From assembly GCF_003966915.1 (NCBI RefSeq), contig NZ_AP018150.1, forward strand, positions 310,001 to 374,000: a stretch of 64,000 bases of DNA, read 5' to 3'. Shown one piece after another: positions 1 through 9,273 of this stretch. The DNA is from Mycoavidus cysteinexigens. GTDB lineage: Bacteria; Pseudomonadota; Gammaproteobacteria; Burkholderiales; Burkholderiaceae. The translations under genes and the position numbers were made by a program. The notes beneath the pieces are model-generated. The model was not told where the DNA came from and searched no databases. It worked only from the letters and a program-made list of their open reading frames with translations. Every line of letters starts with the position of its first letter. The stretch's first letter is position 1.

Positions 1-1571
1 TACTCGATAGTAATGTGCCGGTGCGTTTACAAATGTGGCTATTTGACAAAACCCCACTGCAAGGCAATGCAGTGCTTGCTGAGATTGCGCCTAAGCATAG
101 GCTAAGCGCGTCGAATCCAACTTTTCGTGGTCAAACGTGGGTAGCCGAAGGTCAGCATGTGTCTACTACGATTCTGAATCAAGGAGATGGTGTACTGATT
201 CAAGATTTACCCTTCACCATCCAACTAAATCAATTTAGTGTTGAATACTATTCAACTGGGATGCCTAAGCGCTTTGTCAGCGATATTGTCGTGCTGGACC
301 ATCTGAGCCAGCAGCGTATTAAGACCCAGGTTGAAGTAAACAAACCCTTTATTCATCGCGGTATTGCCGTTTATCAATCTAGTTTTGAAGATGGCGGGTC
401 GCGCATGCAGTTCACAGCCTATCCAATGACGGGTTCAGCCGCGCGGTCTTTTCCATTAAAAGGGCAAATTAATCAGTCTCTGCCATTAGCTAGCGGGGAT
501 GCAACCATTGAGTGGACTGATTTTCGCGCGATTAATGTTGAAAATATCTCCGATGCTAATGGGAAAACAGACGTACGTGGCGTTACACGCCGCCCATTAA
601 AAGAAGTTTTTGCTGAGCGGCTCGGCTCAGGCGCAAAAACTTCTAAGCCGCAAACACTGCGTAATATAGGCCCTTCAGTGCACTATAAAATAAGGGATGC
701 AGCAGGCCAAGCATGTGAATTCAGTCATTACATGCTGCCCGTTGAAATTGATGGCGAGTGGATGTTTTTAGCTGGGATGCGTGAGAGTCCACAACAGCCT
801 TTTCGCTATCTGCGCGTTCCAGCCGACGCGGAGCATACCGTAAAAACTTGGATACAATTGCGCGCAGCATTACAAAATCCATTGTTGCGCACAGCCGCCG
901 CTAAGCGTTTTGCACTACGTTTAGCGAAGCCGGGCACGCCGCTACAAGCGCAACTGGAGCAAAGTGCAACGCATGTACTGGAGCTTTTTGCTGGGAATCA
1001 TACTCCCGTTCAGGTTGCGCCAAATGGTGCTCCAGATTCGTTAGGAGGGTTTGCGGCATTAGCAAACTTTATTGAATTCTCTGTGCCTAAAGCCGAGCAA
1101 GCTAAAGCCGTAGAGTTGTTATTGCGTACATTGGAAGGGGTGGTTTGGGACCTTTGGCAAATCGTGCGCGAGCGGTCTGGGCTAGCCCCTAATGTAGAGA
1201 GTGAGGTTAACGGTCGTTTTGTGCAATCATCTATCAATGCTCTATCGGATAGTTTTTTGTATCACGCTCCTCTGCTTTTGCAACTTGATTCATTTGATGA
1301 AGTGAAGGCTTCAGTGTTTCAGGTGACGCGCGCGCCGGGTAAAAAAATTGTTTACTTCGGCAGTTTGTTACTCGTGTTAGGTGTATTCGCGATGTTCTAT
1401 TTGCGTGAACGGCGGGTATGGTTTTGGCTAAAAGAAAGTGAAAACAGCGCCGCTACAGATGTATTAATGGCCATGTCCGCCGCTCGTAGAACGCTGGATT
1501 TTGAAAACGAATTCGTTCAACTGCGTTATCAAGTTGGCATTACTCTGAATCATATAACGGATACTCTTTAA
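1..1571 (+). CDS. resB: Cytochrome c biogenesis protein ResB (5' end outside window)
   Basis: C-terminal ~520 residues of ResB, the membrane protein that with CcsA/CcsB forms the system II cytochrome c synthetase delivering haem to apocytochromes on the periplasmic side. The frame is open to the window edge, so the gene begins upstream; the GTG at 15 is internal. The visible part holds the large periplasmic ResB domain, including a YYSTGMPKRFVSD segment typical of the family, and a late membrane helix around residues 448-467 (YFGSLLLVLGVFAMFYL) followed by a cytoplasmic tail. It ends 9 bp before ccsB, so the two are almost certainly cotranscribed. Family assignment is from recognised sequence pattern; only the truncation limits it. 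Confidence 0.9.
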   Translation, partial: LDSNVPVRLQMWLFDKTPLQGNAVLAEIAPKHRLSASNPTFRGQTWVAEGQHVSTTILNQGDGVLIQDLPFTIQLNQFSVEYYSTGMPKRFVSDIVVLDHLSQQRIKTQVEVNKPFIHRGIAVYQSSFEDGGSRMQFTAYPMTGSAARSFPLKGQINQSLPLASGDATIEWTDFRAINVENISDANGKTDVRGVTRRPLKEVFAERLGSGAKTSKPQTLRNIGPSVHYKIRDAAGQACEFSHYMLPVEIDGEWMFLAGMRESPQQPFRYLRVPADAEHTVKTWIQLRAALQNPLLRTAAAKRFALRLAKPGTPLQAQLEQSATHVLELFAGNHTPVQVAPNGAPDSLGGFAALANFIEFSVPKAEQAKAVELLLRTLEGVVWDLWQIVRERSGLAPNVESEVNGRFVQSSINALSDSFLYHAPLLLQLDSFDEVKASVFQVTRAPGKKIVYFGSLLLVLGVFAMFYLRERRVWFWLKESENSAATDVLMAMSAARRTLDFENEFVQLRYQVGITLNHITDTL

Positions 1572-1580
1572 CGTTAAATT

Positions 1581-2768
1581 ATGGAACATTTATCTTCCAC
1601 TAAACCGTCTCTCGAAACGGGTCTGATTAGGCCGGCGGATCCTTTACCTGTTCAAACACGACTAAATCGGCTTACATTGGTTGATTGGCTGTATCTGGGA
1701 GCTTTATTTGCCGGCGCGATTTTTGCGCTCATGCATTATCGTCAGCATATGGACTACTACGAGCAAGCTATTCTGCTTGGGGCTGTGCCAGTGATTGGGG
1801 TATTAGGTTGGTATTGGAAGCCTGTGCGTGCGTTGGTTGCGCTGCTGGCACTTTTATCCTGCGCTGCTATTTTTCTCTATCACGGTGAGCTTGCACGAGC
1901 CGAGCAAGTTTTTTTCTTAAAATACTTCTTATCCAGCCAATCCGCGATTTTGTGGATGAGCACGCTTTTTTTACTGGCGACGGTATTTTATTGGGGAGGC
2001 TTGCTGGCGCGCTCAACCGTTGCCGCTAGGCTGGGTTCATGGTTGTGTTGGGCCGCGGTATTATTAGGCTTCGTCGGCATGATGGTGCGTTGGTATGAAT
2101 CTTATTTGATCGGCGCAGATATTGGGCATATCCCAATTTCAAACCTCTACGAAGTTTTTGTATTGTTTTGCCTATTGACCGCACTTTTTTACTTGTACTA
2201 TGAAATGCATTACCAAACGCGCGCACTAGGCGCTTTTGTGCTGCTTGTGATCAGTTCGGCAGTGGGCTTTTTAATGTGGTACGCCGTTGCGCGCGAGGCG
2301 CAACAAATTCAGCCTCTGGTTGCTCCATTACAGAGCTGGTGGATGAAAATTCATGTGCCAGCGAATTTCATCGGTTATGCCGGTTTTTCTTTAGCCGCAA
2401 TGGTTGCTGTTGCGGCGTTGCTTAAACGCTATGGAATCTGGGCTGATCGCTTACCAGCTTTAGTGGTGCTAGATGACCTGATGTATAAATCCATTGCGGT
2501 GGGGTTTGCATTTTTTACCCTTGCAACCATCCTTGGCGCACTATGGGCGGCTGATGCATGGGGGGGGTATTGGAGTTGGGATCCTAAAGAAACCTGGGCA
2601 TTGATTGTTTGGTTAAATTATGCGGCCTGGCTGCATATGCGGCTGATTAAAGGTTTGCGCGGTGTTTTGGCGGCCTGGTGGGCACTGATTGGTTTACTGG
2701 TGACGCTGTTTGCTTTTTTGGGGGTGAATATGTTTTTGTCGGGTTTGCATAGTTATGGGCAGTTGTGA
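1581..2768 (+). CDS. ccsB: Cytochrome c biogenesis protein CcsB/CcsA (ResC), haem-handling subunit
   Basis: Polytopic membrane protein of 395 aa, second half of the system II cytochrome c synthetase; it exports and presents haem through a tryptophan-rich periplasmic loop. That signature is visible near residues 330-345 (WGGYWSWDPKETWA), followed by hydrophobic helices to the C-terminus. Many further hydrophobic segments start near residue 35. It lies directly behind resB in the same orientation, the usual pairing. The cytochrome c1 gene at 36.6 kb is one likely client. Start ATG at 1581 was chosen because it follows the resB stop closely. Confidence 0.92.
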   Translation: MEHLSSTKPSLETGLIRPADPLPVQTRLNRLTLVDWLYLGALFAGAIFALMHYRQHMDYYEQAILLGAVPVIGVLGWYWKPVRALVALLALLSCAAIFLYHGELARAEQVFFLKYFLSSQSAILWMSTLFLLATVFYWGGLLARSTVAARLGSWLCWAAVLLGFVGMMVRWYESYLIGADIGHIPISNLYEVFVLFCLLTALFYLYYEMHYQTRALGAFVLLVISSAVGFLMWYAVAREAQQIQPLVAPLQSWWMKIHVPANFIGYAGFSLAAMVAVAALLKRYGIWADRLPALVVLDDLMYKSIAVGFAFFTLATILGALWAADAWGGYWSWDPKETWALIVWLNYAAWLHMRLIKGLRGVLAAWWALIGLLVTLFAFLGVNMFLSGLHSYGQL

Positions 2769-2892
2769 TCTGTAGTAGTTGCGATAGCGGCTAGGTTATC
2801 CATGGACATTTGCGCGGCGCTTTACGTTAGAGAACCATACAAACTGTAACATTCCAAAAAGCGCTTCTGAAGCTAGCTACTCAAGGGTAAAT

Positions 2893-3564
2893 TTAACTCC
2901 TTGAGCTTGAGGCCTTCGTTACTGAGGGAGTATGGGTGGCTGTTTCTTGTGGGAGTGTTGATGAGGCTGGCGCCTCTTCTATTAACTGCTCAATGCCAGG
3001 ATCAGCGCTACGATCAGCGATATAGAGTGGGATCCCATTCTCTGTTCTACCTTCGCCTTCTTCATATTCTGGAGAGGGATCGAAAGCCAGATAGCTCGAG
3101 CTTCCAATCAACGCCTCAATCATCTCTTGATTTCCGCTAGCGTTTACTAAAGTTGCCGCTGTTTGGTTCCTCAGGTTAGGGCGCAGCACATTCGTTCTAG
3201 GGTGATTTGCCACTATACTTAGAAGCGCTGGATCTCCGCTCGTAGCGGCAAGATGTAAAGCGCCATTCCCATGTGCGCGGCTCAGGAGGTTTGGATTTGC
3301 GCCATTAGCTAGCAACCTTGTCACGCTTTCGGCATCACGCTGCCTTACCGCCGCGCGCAAGGCTCGACCTTTTTGTATTTCTTCACTAGGCTGGAAGAAT
3401 TTTTTGATACCTGCCTTGAGATCCTTGAGACCCGTCAGTAAGCTATTTGACGATCTAGTCGTGTTTTCTGAACGAGGGAGCTGGTGGGATGCATTACCCT
3501 CGTTTGCCGGAGCCTCTCCTGCAGTTGCGGGCCTGGACGTGGAAGGCGGAGTGCGGCGTAGCAT
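2893..3564 (-). CDS. Ankyrin-repeat protein, candidate secreted effector
   Basis: A 223-aa protein. Residues 1-50 are rich in Ser, Thr, Pro and Asn with no hydrophobic signal peptide. Residues ~68-150 hold two to three ankyrin-like repeats (a block with LLANGANPNLLSRA followed by ALHLAATSGDPALLS, then a weaker third). The C-terminal ~50 residues are acidic and then Ser/Thr-rich. A good ribosome site (AGGAG eight bases before ATG) supports the start. It is a lone gene between ccsB and lysA, on the opposite strand from ccsB. Ankyrin repeats mediate protein binding; in intracellular bacteria such proteins are often secreted into the host. Effector status is inference; no secretion genes are visible in this window. 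Confidence 0.75.
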   Translation of the reverse strand: MLRRTPPSTSRPATAGEAPANEGNASHQLPRSENTTRSSNSLLTGLKDLKAGIKKFFQPSEEIQKGRALRAAVRQRDAESVTRLLANGANPNLLSRAHGNGALHLAATSGDPALLSIVANHPRTNVLRPNLRNQTAATLVNASGNQEMIEALIGSSSYLAFDPSPEYEEGEGRTENGIPLYIADRSADPGIEQLIEEAPASSTLPQETATHTPSVTKASSSRS

Positions 3565-3722
3565 GAAATTACTCCTAGCGCGTTAATCGTGATTCGGCGG
3601 CTGCACTACATAATTTATATTAGACGTTTCCAATATATTAAACACCGATCATAATTTTTCTTATGATGCGAAAGATGCAATAGTTAGGCGAATACATATG
3701 GGCGGCTACTGAGTAGGGTACG

Positions 3723-4991
3723 TTAATCCGGCAGTTTCATTTCAGCCGCGAATAATTGCTCAACTGTTTCGCGCGCACGCACTAAATGGGCTTGTTTTCC
3801 TTCTACCATCACTTCCGCTGCGCGTGGCCGCGTATTGTAATTAGAACTCATCGTAAAACTGTAAGCACCGGCTGAGTGTGCGGCGAGTAAATCTCCAGGC
3901 TTGAGCGCCAAAGTTCTATCGCGGCCCAGCCAATCGCCACTCTCGCAAACCGGACCAACCACATCGTAGAGTGCAGCGGGGGGGGGATTACGGTGTTTTA
4001 GAACCGGCGCTAAGTCATGATAGGCTTGATACATTGCGGGCCGGGCGAGATCATTCATGCCGGCATCGACAATCGCAAAATTCTTGTCTGCGCCAGGTTT
4101 CAAATATTCGACTTTTGTTAGCAATATGCCGGCGTTGCCCACTAATGAACGGCCTGGCTCAAATAAAATTTCACGACTGCCATGGCCTCGCTCAGCGAGA
4201 TGAGTGAGCAGAGTATGCACAAAAGTGCTGATGGCAGGCGGGGTTTCGGCGTCATAGCGAATGCCGAGTCCTCCTCCCATATCGAGATGAGAAATTTGGA
4301 TGCCATCAGCTTCAAGTGCTTCAATCAGCTCAAGTATTTTATCCAACGCGTCGAGATAAGGCGCGATTTCTGTAATTTGCGAGCCGATATGGCAGTCAAT
4401 TCCGACGATTTCAAGATGTTTCATGGCGGCTGCTGTGCGGTACGCTGCTCGCGCCTCATCAAAAGCAATGCCAAATTTATTCGATTTAAGTCCGGTCGAA
4501 ATATAAGGATGCGTTTTTGCATCTACATCCGGGTTGACGCGCAATGACACTCGCGCTGTTTGGTTGGCATGGGCTGCAATATCATGCAAACGGTGTAATT
4601 CAGCCAGCGATTCGATATTGAAACATTTGACGCCAGCATTCAATGCTGCTTGCATTTCCGCTGCGCTTTTGCCAACGCCGGAAAAAACAATTTTATCGGC
4701 GCGCGCGCCAATCTTGAGTACGCGCGCTAACTCACCGCCTGATACGATGTCAAAGCCCGCGCCTAAGCGCGCGAAGACATCGAGCACAGCAAGGTTGCTG
4801 TTTGCTTTAACGGCATAATAAATCTTTGCCTGGTACCCCGCGCATGCGTGCGCGTAGGCTTGATATGCACTAGTAAGCGCTGCGCGTGAGTAAACGTAAA
4901 GCGGCGTGCCAAACTGTTCGGCAAGCGTTGTCAGCGGCACATCCTCTACGTGCAATGTGTCGTTAATATATTGAAAAGGGGTATCAAACAT
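3723..4991 (-). CDS. lysA: Diaminopimelate decarboxylase
   Basis: PLP enzyme of 422 aa that converts meso-diaminopimelate to L-lysine, the last step of lysine synthesis. Visible hallmarks: the PLP lysine in YYAVKANSN (about residue 62), HIGSQ (about 202), a GGGLGI glycine loop (about 243), EPGR (about 287) and the CESGD motif (about 352) that contributes substrate-binding residues. Length matches the family. Its ATG sits directly against the stop of lptM with no gap, so lptM-lysA form one unit, the common proteobacterial arrangement. Confidence 0.96.
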   Translation of the reverse strand: MFDTPFQYINDTLHVEDVPLTTLAEQFGTPLYVYSRAALTSAYQAYAHACAGYQAKIYYAVKANSNLAVLDVFARLGAGFDIVSGGELARVLKIGARADKIVFSGVGKSAAEMQAALNAGVKCFNIESLAELHRLHDIAAHANQTARVSLRVNPDVDAKTHPYISTGLKSNKFGIAFDEARAAYRTAAAMKHLEIVGIDCHIGSQITEIAPYLDALDKILELIEALEADGIQISHLDMGGGLGIRYDAETPPAISTFVHTLLTHLAERGHGSREILFEPGRSLVGNAGILLTKVEYLKPGADKNFAIVDAGMNDLARPAMYQAYHDLAPVLKHRNPPPAALYDVVGPVCESGDWLGRDRTLALKPGDLLAAHSAGAYSFTMSSNYNTRPRAAEVMVEGKQAHLVRARETVEQLFAAEMKLPD

Positions 4992-5189
4992 TTAATGGCC
5001 ACTGGAGGACGCGGGCGTGGTTTTGACTGGCGCTGGGCTTGGCCGATTTTCTGGAGGGCTAGGCTGTGGCCTGGCGGCAGACTCGGGTAAGGGTGGCACA
5101 GTTGGCAAGTAGAGCGAGCCACGTTGCCCACAAGCAGCTAATGCAGCGAGAAGCGTTACAATGGCACCGGCTTTGCAAATAATCTGCAT
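4992..5189 (-). CDS. lptM: LptM-like small lipoprotein
   Basis: A 65-aa lipoprotein. A hydrophobic signal peptide ends in a lipobox (LAALAACGQRG), so the mature protein begins with a lipidated Cys followed by GQRGSLYLP, the conserved start of LptM (formerly YifL), which assists oxidation and assembly of the LptDE LPS translocon in enterics. The tail is Pro/Ser/Ala-rich and disordered. The frame could begin further upstream at 5237, but the ATG at 5189 places the signal peptide at the N-terminus and is preferred. It lies immediately upstream of lysA and is divergent from cyaY. Confidence 0.85.
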   Translation of the reverse strand: MQIICKAGAIVTLLAALAACGQRGSLYLPTVPPLPESAARPQPSPPENRPSPAPVKTTPASSSGH

Positions 5190-5225
5190 GGTTAAACTCG
5201 GAAAATTGAAGCGGGGAAGTGTAGC

Positions 5226-5552
5226 ATGACCAATCAAAAAGAGTATCTTGCGCTTGCTGAAGCAACGCTAGATGCAATCGAATCCGCGCTCGATGCAAAT
5301 AGCGCTGAAATTGAATATGAACGCAATGACAATGTATTAACCCTAGAGTTTGCCGACGGCAGCAAGATCATTGTTAATTTGCAAACGGCTATGCAAGAGA
5401 TCTGGATGGCCGCAAAAGCCGGCGGTTTTCATTACCGATATCGGGATGGAGCCTGGCGCGATACGCGCGATGGCGCTGAATTATTCGCAGCCTTATCGCG
5501 CTGTGCAACTGAGCAAGCGGGCAGTGCGATTGAATTGTCTAAAACTGTCTAA
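5226..5552 (+). CDS. cyaY: Iron donor protein CyaY (bacterial frataxin)
   Basis: Small acidic protein of 108 aa. The N-terminal helix rich in Glu/Asp is followed by [14 protein letters not shown] and a W-rich sheet ending in [15 protein letters not shown], the frataxin signature. Frataxin binds iron through its acidic ridge and modulates Fe-S cluster assembly on IscS. It is divergent from lptM-lysA with a 36-bp intergenic region that must hold both ribosome sites and at least part of the promoters, an arrangement common in Burkholderiaceae. Confidence 0.93.
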   Translation: MTNQKEYLALAEATLDAIESALDANSAEIEYERNDNVLTLEFADGSKIIVNLQTAMQEIWMAAKAGGFHYRYRDGAWRDTRDGAELFAALSRCATEQAGSAIELSKTV

Positions 5553-5591
5553 GGATTGAGAAATGGGCGGTTGCCGCCCCAAGCTCAGACT

Positions 5592-7988
5592 TTATTGTCC
5601 TTTAAACAAATCTAAAATATCCCGTTTTTCCGTTTCGCTCACGCCAATGTTTGCGCCAGAGATTGCCCCCCCGGCACCGCTGAGGAGAGTTTGGTCAGTA
5701 TCGATTTGGGCGACAAAACCATGCCTAGGCAAAAAATCATCATAAAAAAACTCGCCATCGATTTGAGTTAGACCGCTACTGGGTTGGGGCCATGCATATA
5801 CGGCAAGGCGGGGCAAGGCGCGGCTCATATAGTCGATCCAAATGGGCAGAGCTAAACCGCCGCCAGTTTCTCGGTCACCTAGGCTCTTAGGGTGATCATA
5901 GCCTAGCCAAGAAATGGCGACCAGTTCATGTTGGAAACCGCCAAACCAAGCGTCGTGGGAGTCGTTCGTTGTCCCCGTCTTGCCCGCCAGGTCAGGGCGC
6001 CGCAGCACATTGCTACGCGCACCGGTGCCCCGTTGCACAGTAGAATGTAATAAATTGGTCATTAAGTAAGCATTGCGAGCGCTGATGGTGCGTGGCGCGT
6101 TGACTTCAGCCACCAATGGCTGCGCTTGCGAAATAACGATCCCGCGTTGATCGGTGACGGTGGCGATCAAATACGGATTAATGCGGTAGCCGCCATTCGC
6201 AAATACGGCATAGCCGGTCGCCATCTGCAGCGGTGTGACGAGTCCAGCGCCTAGCGCCATGGGTAAGTAAGCGGGATGTTTGTCAGCCTCAAAGCCAAAG
6301 CGCGTAATGTACTCTTGCGCATATCTAGGGCCAATGTAGTCTAGGATGCGAATTGAGACCAGGTTTTTTGACTTTTCTAAAGCGGTGCGTAAGGTAATCG
6401 GGCCATCATAACGGCCGCCGTAATTTTTAGGCTCCCAAGGCTGGCCGCCGGTTTGCTGTGCCGCAAAATAAAGTGGCGCATCATTAATCAGTGTCGCAGG
6501 TCCTAAGCCTTTATCCAGTGCCGCGGAATAAATAAAAGGTTTAAAGCTAGAGCCGGGCTGGCGCCAAGCTTGCGTGACATGGTTAAATTTATTTTTATTA
6601 AAATCAAACCCTCCGACTAAGGCGCGGAGTGCGCCATTTTGCGGTGTAAGCGCTACCAAAGCGCCTTCTAATTGGGGAAGCTGCGTAATTGACCAAGCAC
6701 CCTGTGCCGCTTGAGTCACCCGAATCACCGCCCCAGGCTTGATACGCTTAGCATTTGACGCTTGCGCAGTCAGTGCCGAAGCGGCAAATGCCAAACCATC
6801 GCCCTTAATGGTGATGGTGTCTCCGCTTAATAATTCGGCTTGGACTTCCTTGGCGTTGGCGGCGATCACCACGGCGGCTCGGAGTTCTCCATTATCCGGT
6901 TCATTGAGTAAGGTGTTGGCAATGACTTGATCGCGTGCTTCGGACTCAGCCGGTAAATTAATATATGTTTCTGGCCCGCGATAGCCGTGCCGCCGTTCAT
7001 AAGCTAGCACGCCTTTGCGGACAGCCCGGTACGCGGCATCTTGCTCGGCTGAATCAATCGTGGTCACGACGTTCAGCCCGCGCGTATATATTTCATCCTG
7101 GTATTGCGCGTACATCATTTGACGCACCATTTCTGCGACATATTCCGCATGAACGCTAAATTCTTTGCCGGAACCTTTAACGCGCAAGGTTTCTGCTAGC
7201 GCGGCTTTATATTGCGCAGCATCGATATAATGTAAATCATGCATGCGTTTTAAAATATAAGTTTGCCGGATTTTTGCGCGTTTCGGATTAACAATCGGGT
7301 TATAAGCGGAAGGAGCTTTGGGCAGACCCGCCAACATGGCCGCCTCGGCCAGGGTGATATTTTTAAGATCTTTGCCGAAATAAATGCGTGCGGCGGCGGC
7401 AAATCCGTAAGCACGTTGTCCCAGAAAAATCTGATTCATATACACTTCAAGGATCTGATCTTTCGTCAGGGTTGCCTCAATCCGATAGGCAAGCAGCATC
7501 TCGTAGAGTTTACGCGTATAAGTTTTTTCGCTGGATAAGAAGAAATTACGGGCAACTTGCATCGTAATCGTACTCGCGCCTTGGGCGGCGCTGCCATGCA
7601 TAATATCGGCGAGACCGGCGCGTAAAATACTGATGTAATCTACCCCGCTATGGTCGTAAAAGCGAAAATCTTCAATCGCTAATACGGCTTTTTTCATGAC
7701 CTCAGGAATTTCTTCGAAGCGTACTGGATGGCGCCGCTCGGCGCCGAATTCACCAATCAGAACATGATCGGCAGTATAGACGCGCAACGGCACCTTAGGT
7801 TGATAATCCGTAAGCGCTTCAAGTGAAGGGAGCTTAGGCAGCATCACAATTAGCATATAGGCAATCAGCAGAGTGCCGATGGCAGCTATCGCAGCCGCTG
7901 CTCCGCTTAGCCAAAGTAGCAGAACGAGCCAAGGCGAACGGGGAGGGGTGGCGCGTGAGCGCGGGGTGGGAGGAGAGTTTGCAGCCAT
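5592..7988 (-). CDS. mrcA: Bifunctional penicillin-binding protein 1A
   Basis: Class A PBP of 798 aa that polymerises and cross-links peptidoglycan. After a proline-rich cytoplasmic tail and one membrane helix (about residues 20-50) comes a GT51 glycosyltransferase domain with EDFRFYDHSG and QGASTITMQ, then an OB-like insert, then the transpeptidase domain with the SxxK serine in GSSFKPF, the SxN motif in EKSKNL and KTGTTND. All catalytic motifs look intact and length is normal. It is transcribed away from the pil locus; its 3' end faces cyaY with a 39-bp gap. Confidence 0.96.
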   Translation of the reverse strand: MAANSPPTPRSRATPPRSPWLVLLLWLSGAAAAIAAIGTLLIAYMLIVMLPKLPSLEALTDYQPKVPLRVYTADHVLIGEFGAERRHPVRFEEIPEVMKKAVLAIEDFRFYDHSGVDYISILRAGLADIMHGSAAQGASTITMQVARNFFLSSEKTYTRKLYEMLLAYRIEATLTKDQILEVYMNQIFLGQRAYGFAAAARIYFGKDLKNITLAEAAMLAGLPKAPSAYNPIVNPKRAKIRQTYILKRMHDLHYIDAAQYKAALAETLRVKGSGKEFSVHAEYVAEMVRQMMYAQYQDEIYTRGLNVVTTIDSAEQDAAYRAVRKGVLAYERRHGYRGPETYINLPAESEARDQVIANTLLNEPDNGELRAAVVIAANAKEVQAELLSGDTITIKGDGLAFAASALTAQASNAKRIKPGAVIRVTQAAQGAWSITQLPQLEGALVALTPQNGALRALVGGFDFNKNKFNHVTQAWRQPGSSFKPFIYSAALDKGLGPATLINDAPLYFAAQQTGGQPWEPKNYGGRYDGPITLRTALEKSKNLVSIRILDYIGPRYAQEYITRFGFEADKHPAYLPMALGAGLVTPLQMATGYAVFANGGYRINPYLIATVTDQRGIVISQAQPLVAEVNAPRTISARNAYLMTNLLHSTVQRGTGARSNVLRRPDLAGKTGTTNDSHDAWFGGFQHELVAISWLGYDHPKSLGDRETGGGLALPIWIDYMSRALPRLAVYAWPQPSSGLTQIDGEFFYDDFLPRHGFVAQIDTDQTLLSGAGGAISGANIGVSETEKRDILDLFKGQ

Positions 7989-8192
7989 AAAAATGTTAAG
8001 AGATGGACAGTGAATTATAGCTACCCGCCATCATGTTGCGTGTACTTTTCAAATGATCTTAACCTGGTTAATACCATGATTCCGTCACTTTATTCTCAAA
8101 TTTATTCCCAGTCAGGCGTCGGACCTGTGGCTGGCGTGCATCAAGCAGTCGCTAAATTAGCCATTTAGCTGAGTGTTTTTCTGGTTTATTGA

Positions 8193-8220
8193 TTGACAAA
8201 ATACAGCCAATCAATAAAGA
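8193..8220 (+). promoter_or_regulatory. Possible sigma70 promoter of the pilM operon
   Basis: A perfect TTGACA at 8193-8198 is followed after 16 bases by TAAAGA at 8215-8220, about 35 bases before the pilM ATG. An AAGGA ribosome site follows. This is the only strong -35 in the 262-bp mrcA-pilM gap. The -10 is a poor match, so this is tentative. Confidence 0.4.
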
Positions 8221-8253
8221 GCAGATTTTTATTTGCAAACTTAAGGATGCTTG

Positions 8254-9273
8254 ATGCGCATTTCTATGGCTAATGTTACGCGCCGTTTTGCTCTGGGCAT
8301 TGATGTGAATTCTAATCAATTGCGGGCCATTGTACTCAGCCGTCGGTTCATTGCGTCAGCCGCAATCCGAATCGAGCATATGGGGGTTTGTGCGTTACCT
8401 GTGGGCGCGGTGGTGGGCGCGGATTTTATCGATCCAGAGGCGATTGCCGCAGCACTGAGCAAAGCCCTGCTAGCGTGTCGCTGTAAAAAAGCCTTAGCCG
8501 CCTCTCGTGCCGCCATGGCTGTGCCTGCTTCGGCAACCTTGGAGCAACAAGTATCAATCGCGCAGCTCGCGCCGCAGCATGGGGCGATGATGCAATCTGA
8601 TACGGCGCTGGATGTGCTTGAGTCAGCCGTGTTGGCGCAGGCAGAGCATTTGGCGGGGATAGAAGCCACTGCGTTAGCCGTGGATTGGTTCCGCCTCGAT
8701 CCAACTGGAGCGCCAGATCAATTGACGATTATCGCCACCCCGCGGCGCTATGTAGAAGCGCGGCTTGAAGCGGCTGCTCAAGCGGGGATTATGCTACATG
8801 CAATAGATGGCGCAGACGCTGCCGCTTTGCGCTCCTGCCGTTTTGCCGTAATGCAAGCGGGTCAGGCGGATCGGCGTTACGGCGCACTTTGGTTAAGCGC
8901 GGAGAGTGGACGTATCTGGTTGATATACGGGCATTCAGTTGAACGGGAACTCAAATTTTCACGTGCTGATTTGGCCACGCCGACCTTGATGGCTAGGCTG
9001 CATGAATTAGTCAGTTCAGCTCAGCCGGTATCTGTATTTTTCGCCGGGGAGGTAGATAAGTTGCCGCTGGCGGGTCGCACGGTGGATGAGCTGAGCTCGG
9101 TGTTACGCTGTCCAGTGATTGAATTTGATCCGCTAGCGTGTTGCAGCGGAAACCCTCGCAAGTGCAGTAGTGTGCAGGGAGAGTTGGAGAAACGAAACCA
9201 GGCTAGCTTGGCATGCGGAGTTGCAATGTCTTTTGCGGTTGCCTTTGGCCTAGCGTTGCGCTGGATGGTATGA
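8254..9273 (+). CDS. pilM: PilM-like type IV pilus/competence ATPase-fold protein
   Basis: About 339 aa, with an actin-fold start (ALGIDVNSNQLRAIVL) as in PilM, the cytoplasmic protein that docks the inner-membrane PilNOP complex of type IV pilus and DNA-uptake machines. The second half is weakly conserved, and a hydrophobic stretch at the extreme C-terminus (SFAVAFGLALRWMV) could be membrane-associated, unusual for PilM. ATG at 8254 is preferred over the TTG one codon upstream because of AAGGA spacing. Its stop overlaps the next gene in an ATGA junction, showing translational coupling. Confidence 0.75.
   Translation: MRISMANVTRRFALGIDVNSNQLRAIVLSRRFIASAAIRIEHMGVCALPVGAVVGADFIDPEAIAAALSKALLACRCKKALAASRAAMAVPASATLEQQVSIAQLAPQHGAMMQSDTALDVLESAVLAQAEHLAGIEATALAVDWFRLDPTGAPDQLTIIATPRRYVEARLEAAAQAGIMLHAIDGADAAALRSCRFAVMQAGQADRRYGALWLSAESGRIWLIYGHSVERELKFSRADLATPTLMARLHELVSSAQPVSVFFAGEVDKLPLAGRTVDELSSVLRCPVIEFDPLACCSGNPRKCSSVQGELEKRNQASLACGVAMSFAVAFGLALRWMV

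Noticed and set aside
2901-3140. Plus-strand frame opposite the ankyrin gene
   Set aside because: The minus-strand frame has ankyrin repeats and a ribosome site; the plus frame has neither.
8076-8168. 30-codon frame between mrcA and pilM
   Set aside because: No ribosome site, and it overlaps nothing conserved that I recognise; too short to support.
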